Positions 58,499-64,000 of a DNA stretch of 64,000 bases are shown piece by piece. The position numbers and the translations under genes were made by a program. A model generated the notes under the pieces. It ran no database searches. It was not told the DNA's origin and was given only the letters and a program-made list of their open reading frames with translations. Source of the stretch: Poronia punctata (Eukaryota; Ascomycota; Sordariomycetes; Xylariales; Xylariaceae); NCBI GenBank assembly GCA_022579005.1, contig MU401456.1, positions 398,607 through 462,606 on the forward strand, written 5' to 3'. Position 1 is the first letter of the stretch. Every line of letters starts with the position of its first letter.

Positions 58499-59882
58499 AT
58501 GGCTGATGAATACTCCGCCAATGGCGGTCACTCCGTCGAGACTTTGAAAGACAGTGAGGTTAGTGGAAAGCGCATACTCGCATTCTCTCAACGGGAAAGA
58601 GACCCTCGTGCTAATATCAACGTGTCGCTGCAGTGTTTCTACAAACTTCTACATGAGTAGCTGCACTTTGCATATATTCCGAACCCAAACCAAGCAACAG
58701 CACCCCTCTTTCTACGACCCGTACGACGTCATACAAAACTAACGTCAACTACAGATGCCAAAGCTACCTATGATCAGATCGCCAATGGTATGATAAACCT
58801 ATACATCCAAAGTCCCTGATAATTCATTTTACCTTCAATAATCGTTCATCCTGCTAACACCGAATCGAATAGGCCCCGTTGCCGCGAACATGAAGGAACA
58901 AACGGTCGAGACTGGAGCTCAGCTGTCCAATCTCGCTGGCGCTCGCCGTACTCCTACGAAGCCCGCCGCCACCGGCCAGCCTTTGACCCATTACCATTCA
59001 TTCTTCTCCGAGTTGCTTTCATGGAATAACCCTCGTAATGTCACCCCTGATCTTATTGCAGCTGTCTATAGTTCTAACTGAATACTTGCAGGAGCGTCCG
59101 CTATCGCCTACGCCAGCACAGTAGCCCTCATACTCGCTATTAGATATCTCGATGTCGTCCGATACTTCTTCAAGCTCACTTGGATGGTTTTGGGCGTGAC
59201 TGTGCTCGCTGAGGTCTCTGGGAAGGCGGTCCTTGGCAATGGCCTTAGTTCTCAGCTTCGACCTCGCAAGTACTACACCCTATCCCGTGATACTCTCGAC
59301 ACTATGATTGGCGATGTTCACGAGTTGGTCAACTTCTTCGTCATCGAAGCTCAGCGCGTCTTGTTCGCCGAGAATGTTGCCGCCTCAACTGCTGTAAGTG
59401 GCGAATATGGTATCCAACTTATCCCGCATCCTAAGCTGACAAAACTTGTATAGGTTGCTGTTTCGGCTTTCTTGTCCTATTACTTGGCCAAGATCGTTCC
59501 TTACTGGGGCCTTGCCTTGATCGGAGCCACTGTCGTATTCTTCGCGCCGCTCATTTATATCACCAACCAGGAACTTATCGATCACTATATGGCCGAGGCT
59601 TCCGATATCCTCAACAGCCAATCAAAGCAGCTGCGCGAGGTTGCGAGTAAAAGCACTTCGCAGGCGACAGAAATTACCAAGCAATACATGGGTGACTACA
59701 CTGCCAAGGCTCAGACTCTGCTTCATCGTGGTGGCTCTGCCTCTCCCGAGCCTGCCGGAAGACCTGCACAGCCATCTTTCCAGGTGACCGACTTCCCCGA
59801 GGCTCCTAAAAATAATTTCAATGTTGATACCACTTACGAGAAGACCAATGTTTCCGGCGAGTCGGAGCCTTTGCTTAGTTAG
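58499..59882 (+). CDS. rtn1: reticulon-family ER membrane protein
   Basis: Reticulons insert hydrophobic hairpins into the outer ER leaflet and shape tubules. Five exons (58499-58553, 58755-58787, 58873-59034, 59092-59393, 59454-59882) give about 326 aa. The reticulon homology domain begins at GQPLTHYHSFFSELLSW. The first hairpin is around AIAYASTVALILAIRYL with WMVLGVTVLAEVSG, then RKYYTLSRDTLDTMIGDVHE and FFVIEAQRVLFAEN. The second hairpin is FLSYYLAKIVPYWGLALIG followed by FFAPLIYITNQELIDHY. The tail is polar. Exon 2 is only 33 nt; the first donor (GTGAGG at 58554) was preferred to the GTTAGT five bases on because it keeps frame and gives the conserved NAKATYDQIANG. Confidence 0.92.
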
Positions 59883-60761
59883 AAAGGCACCGACCTTCAA
59901 GCAAACGACAATGGACCCGGGCAAGTGTATACCGAGTCTATGCCTCCTTCTCCAAGATGATTCTGCGGAGCGCTACTCATAACATCTGCCATACCCGAAA
60001 AGTTAAAGGCTCATGGTTGGTTGGCGTTTCTTTTGTCACGGTAGAGGGAGGATCGTCGGTTAGGATTCTCGTAGGCGGGGTCTTAAGAGTTGAGCTTGTA
60101 TTTGGTATGTGGCATTACGTGGCCGCTTTCCCATGCTGCCCCTTGACAGTATGCCAATAATACATGGAAGGGTGTTGCAAGAAGGACCCGGCGACACTTA
60201 CTATCTTGGGGATGGAAAGACAAAGATGGACAGAAGGCCGTGTAGGCTTCTGTCTTCTCATTGCTGGTCGGAAAAGTCATGGCTAAGACATGGAAAGGGA
60301 AAGGGTGTATAATCAGGTCTGCCCAGCCAGCGTCTGCGGCAGTTGTAATTGATGGTTTCATGCGACTTTTCATGAGTAGCTTCGTGCTTAAACGAAGTAG
60401 TATGCCCAGATATCTGAAGTAGTCATTAATGCATATTGTTTACTCTATTTACAGACGCGGAGAACGTTGCCAACGACAAGACTTCAATTATGCCCTAAAC
60501 ATGGTATATACATCTACTTCAAACACCTGGTCATTTCTTCGTCGCTCAAAGAGCACTCATTTGTTACATCAACACCTGCGTGATTGGCGACGGAATATTA
60601 ATAGCCTTGGGAACAGTCATATAAAGGCTCACGGGTATTAACTTTGCTAGAAAATTATATACATGGGTTTATGGCTCATCGTAATTATCAACATACGGCA
60701 TGTTGTATTATTATATTAAGATGTATCTTGTAGTATGTACAAATGGGCAATTGCTGTAAAA
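59883..60761. other. intergenic, convergent rtn1 / cnxG
   Basis: This holds the 3' flanks of two converging genes. No terminator or further gene is recognised. Confidence 0.55.
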
Positions 60762-61064
60762 TCATCCAGAGCTGACCGGAGGTATTATAGCGACCTCGTC
60801 ACCTTCCTGTATTACCAGGGCATCATTCTGTGTATCCTCGTCGTCATCACTAGGAACATCCACATAATTGAGATTGACAGTCACGAGACAAGAGGACAGG
60901 ATCTTGTCCTTGATGCCGCTGTGCTTCTCGTCCAACGCATCGAACAACTTGCGGACGGAAATCGGCGCACCCAACACATCATAATCCCGCCCAGTAAAAG
61001 AGCTTGCACTTGCAAAATAGAGCACGTTGAAATGGCCTTTGGGTGGTTTAGGAATCACGCCCAT
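60762..61064 (-). CDS. cnxG: molybdopterin synthase small (sulfur carrier) subunit
   Basis: This MoaD/MOCS2A-type ubiquitin-fold carrier donates sulfur, as a C-terminal thiocarboxylate, to precursor Z in molybdenum cofactor synthesis; it partners CnxH/MOCS2B. It is a single exon of 100 aa. Visible features are FNVLYFASASSFTGRD (strand beta1 and first loop), LSSCLVTVNLNYVD, and EGDEVAIIPPVSSG at the C-terminus, the expected EGDEVAIIPPVxGG end. The final pair is Ser-Gly rather than Gly-Gly; the essential terminal Gly is present. The protein is cytosolic by family. Nitrate reductase needs the cofactor, but no nitrate genes lie nearby. Confidence 0.93.
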   Translation of the reverse strand: MGVIPKPPKGHFNVLYFASASSFTGRDYDVLGAPISVRKLFDALDEKHSGIKDKILSSCLVTVNLNYVDVPSDDDEDTQNDALVIQEGDEVAIIPPVSSG

Positions 61065-63753
61065 TTTTTGTTTGTTTGTTTTTATTTATTATAGTTTTTC
61101 TTCTTTCTCGATATTATATTTCCCAGAAGCGCCTAAACGAAAATAAGAGACCTGAGCGACAGGCTCGGAGGGAAAAGGAAAGCCTAGAAGAATCGGATTG
61201 GAGCGTTAGCTTTTGATTCTTTTGTGTACAATGGTACAAGGTTGAAACATTAAAAGTATGTTGTGTTGGTTGTCAGAGATCTTGGTGATAAATTGGTACA
61301 TCAGGAGATGAGATCAGGTAATACATGCTATTTTATTCTGCATCATCCAACAAAGAGTAGAGAGAGAGAGAAGGGGAAAAAACTGTCGCGCTTACCTGGA
61401 TGTCTTGAAGATGTTATTTCTAGAAACTCCAAAAGAACCCTTTGGTTTGGTGGTTGTAGGTAGCAAAAGGGAGTTTTTGCAAATCAAGACACCAATTGTG
61501 TTGGGAAATATTTTAGGGTCGTGCTTTTCTGTTTTGTTGTAATAAATAGGAAAATTTTCTTGCTAGGTATTAGTCAGCGGGGCCCGTTAACCCAATCGGC
61601 CAGGTGGCAGCTGCCGGGCAATGAGCTCGGGTAGCCACCTGCTCCAATGAGGTCAGGGCCCCGCCGCACGATTGTTGCTCAAATACCTTATCAGATAGCT
61701 GGAATGTACCTAGGTTAAACCTATTCGAACCTACACGTTTTGAGTTATGCGGTGCAAATCATGAAATGTGTGTATACTCGTAACAAAGTTGTGGACGAAC
61801 ACAAATGACTTCGCAGTAGACCGGTGAATGTTCAGCCGGCATGTTCAAGATATGTGTTGGGGTAGGTTAACAGGATTGCCCCATTGCGTCCCAATTGCAG
61901 GAACACAAAAACCAACGCAAGTGCCTATCATTGATGCTCTGAGCTCTCTTACAAAATCAAGAATGCCGAAATAGCGTCTTCCTAGGAATATATTCGAGAT
62001 TCAGCGGCGGGTGCTCCGAAGCTAGCATCTAGCTCTAGGTACTAGGTCGGTTTGTTACAGGGTCGTTATGCAGCGACTTTGCACTCTTGTGCCAGATCGG
62101 GAAGCGATATGGTGCCGAGATGCAGCCAGCTGGTGGTGTTCTACAGGCCTGCCGAAAACTCTGGGAAAATCATACGTGTACTGAAAGTAGAGGAGGCATG
62201 ATGCGTGATCCATCTGCAGAAGCACGGAGCAGGCACAGTGGACTATTGGCTTGGTCTTTTCGCGATTCAAACTCGATTTGTAACACTGAGGCCTCTTCTA
62301 GGGTTTCGCCATTGTGACGTTATTTGGAGATAGTAGATTCAGTAGGTCATACTAAGCCACAGTAGTTGGCGATGCTATTCTCTAGTTTGGTGGGTTTTGG
62401 TTTCATAACTGACTGGCATAGGACCTTGGCATTTTACGTGTATGTAAAACCGAGCAATCGATCAAAACACCAGTGGTTTTGAGTATAATAAGCAGGTCAA
62501 CGTAGTCCATTGTGTGACACAATCTTAAGTGTACAACTCAATCACTTGAATGATTGCTTTCACGAATTATTCCGTTCTTCCCTGTGGACCAAATACTGAA
62601 GAGCTGAGATGTGCTGGAGCACTAGTCTACATATGTTCTGTACAAAAAGCCAGGAGCGGAAGCTATCTGTTGTCTTTTCGGCACCCCTGTTGGGAACTAT
62701 CGGCCGACGGCATGTCCCCTGGCCAAGGAGCCCCTCCATGCGGAACGACTATGATTCGCTAGACTGATCCAAGTCCGAAGGTCATTACGTCGACTCGTGG
62801 CTTCGGAGCTGGGCATAATGGGGGGCTTCTGGGAAGCAAAGCCACCGGCTTCACAAACACCTGTAGAATCTCAAATTCAGCCTTGCTCGAGATACCTTAG
62901 AGACTCGTGTTATGCACAAGGCATCTCGCAGTTTACAATTGATCTAGATAATGTAAATACATAATGCCTCTTTGGTGGCACGAGCTTATGTACACGTAGA
63001 GAGAACGAGGTCCAGGCGGGCCCCTAGACCCACTAGTGCGCAACAACGTGGATTTAAGAGCTCCAAATCTAGTTAGTATGAGGTCGCCGAGCAATTGGTT
63101 TTTAAGACGATCGTAGATGACGATGTTCCATTGGGTAGCTAATCCCCAAGGTCCAGGACACCTGTACCTTGATTCAAGCCTTCCTAACTAAAATCTCCTC
63201 GGATGAATCGAAAGCTTGTCGTTGCATGTAGGTAGATTCTCGCTACCTAGCTCACATTTACAGACTATAGCTCGTGCTTGCTCTGCTGCATCACAGACAG
63301 TCACAGATGTCCATCCCTGTCCCGGTTTGTTCTCCTCTACCACAGTTTCGCTCCTTACTTTATTAGTGTCGACCTGGATACCTACGAGTAGCCTGTATCT
63401 GACAGCTCAGCCACTACTACATTACTGTCGTTTCTTTTGGTATTTGTGCATCTAACTAATTCGACCCGTGCGACCAATGACAGTATTCATTTCTAGATTC
63501 CTAGTAATTCTAAGCTAGACGGGCCTGCTGTTTCTGAAGCCCTATCTAGCTCTCCCTTATTCAGCCATAATTTGGCTCTCCAGTTGTCCACCTCCGCGTA
63601 CTTCGTGATAACAATACCGACGGTGATATACGTACGGTTTCCATTCGTATTCAAGAATACGTACCGATTTCTGCAAGACGTAACGGCCCGACTTCTGGAA
63701 AGGGTCCTGCCACTTTGCTGCTGCCGCGGCAGCTCTCCGAATCGACCATCGTC
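61065..63753. other. intergenic, cnxG promoter side
   Basis: No gene is recognised in 2.7 kb. It includes the nested hairpin listed separately at 61577-61664, and TACTCGTA-type words (61775, 63383). The last part must contain the promoter of the gene starting at 63754. Confidence 0.5.
61577..61664. repeat. nested 88-nt hairpin, possible structured RNA or small inverted-repeat element
   Basis: The outer arms GCGGGGCCC (61577-61585) and GGGCCCCGC (61656-61664) are perfect 9-bp complements. The inner arms CAGGTGGC (61601-61608) and GCCACCTG (61634-61641) are perfect 8-bp complements. Partial pairing continues between (AACC with GGTC), and the apical loop could close with CCG/CGG. It is much more GC-rich than its surroundings and lies about 0.5 kb upstream of the cnxG start on the opposite side. 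It does not fit tRNA, 5S or snRNA patterns that I know. Confidence 0.6.
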
Positions 63754-64000
63754 ATGTCTACCGCTCAGGGAGCAAACGAGCTTAAACAACAAGGCGCAAT
63801 AGAAGCTGCCGAAGACCCCAACTCCCAAGTCACCGCCGACGATGCGCAGAGAAAGGTAGTCGAGGAGAGTAAAAATGCTGGCGTTGCCGCGTATACCTTT
63901 GATCCAGATGCCAGTCCGGAGGAGAAACGGGCTCAGATTCGAGCTGTAGGTTGCCGAACTCGGCCATCAGACCAAGTGCCCTAGTTGACCATATAAATTC
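63754..64000 (+). CDS. 5' exon of unidentified fungal protein, cut by window end
   Basis: I do not recognise the family with certainty. The ATG at 63754 sits after a long untranslated leader and opens a 64-codon exon that is polar and highly charged: MSTAQGANELKQQGAIEAAE, then VVEESKNAGVAAYTFDPDAS and PEEKRAQIRA. A good GTAGGT donor at 63946 ends it. The composition resembles small fungal stress-type (LEA-like) proteins, but this is only an impression. The remainder is outside the window. Confidence 0.6.

Overview
The window is nuclear DNA of a filamentous ascomycete (Pezizomycotina, probably Sordariomycetes). The evidence is short GT-AG introns of about 48-150 nt with CTAAC-like branch sites, protein families typical of moulds (Zn2Cys6 regulator, fungal CorA-like protein, homeobox factor, Sec10, CnxG), a tRNA-Thr gene with a small intron, and retrotransposons carrying C-to-T decay typical of repeat-induced point mutation (RIP). 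The class assignment is inference; no species is claimed.

Layout. 1-3480 is the 3' part of a heavily RIP-mutated Ty3/gypsy element (reverse transcriptase, RNase H, integrase, chromodomain), followed by about 6.8 kb with no recognisable gene. 10318-31461 is a housekeeping block: trm5 (-), an ALKBH2-like dioxygenase (+, divergent from trm5), nus1 (-), sec10 (+, divergent from nus1), a homeobox regulator (-), an NAD kinase (-), exosome subunit rrp46 (-) and CCA-adding enzyme cca1 (-). A 2.9 kb gap leads to a nine-exon Zn2Cys6 transcription factor (34383-37090), a GNAT acetyltransferase, a CorA-like two-TM protein, tRNA-Thr(CGT) and an AKR7-type aldo-keto reductase. The Gyp5-like TBC protein occupies 47024-50049.

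50.9-57.0 kb looks like a gene graveyard: a degenerate minisatellite, a broken trans-acting enoyl reductase, a broken flavin monooxygenase, a Ty1/copia reverse transcriptase remnant and a probable LysM-protein remnant. The first two are enzyme types seen in fungal polyketide clusters, so this may be the residue of a lost secondary-metabolite locus. Beyond it come reticulon rtn1, the molybdopterin synthase small subunit cnxG with a strong 88-nt nested hairpin upstream, and the first exon of an unidentified gene that runs off the window.

Functional threads: RNA biology is well represented (Trm5, Rrp46, Cca1, tRNA-Thr), as is membrane traffic (Sec10, Gyp5, reticulon, dolichol synthesis by Nus1). 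The most suggestive pairing is trm5, which writes N1-methylguanosine, head-to-head with an AlkB-family N-methyl eraser. An N-gap bounded by a long G run and a C run at 18474-18696 is an assembly defect. All gene models were spliced by eye from frame continuity and family conservation, and none was checked against RNA data.
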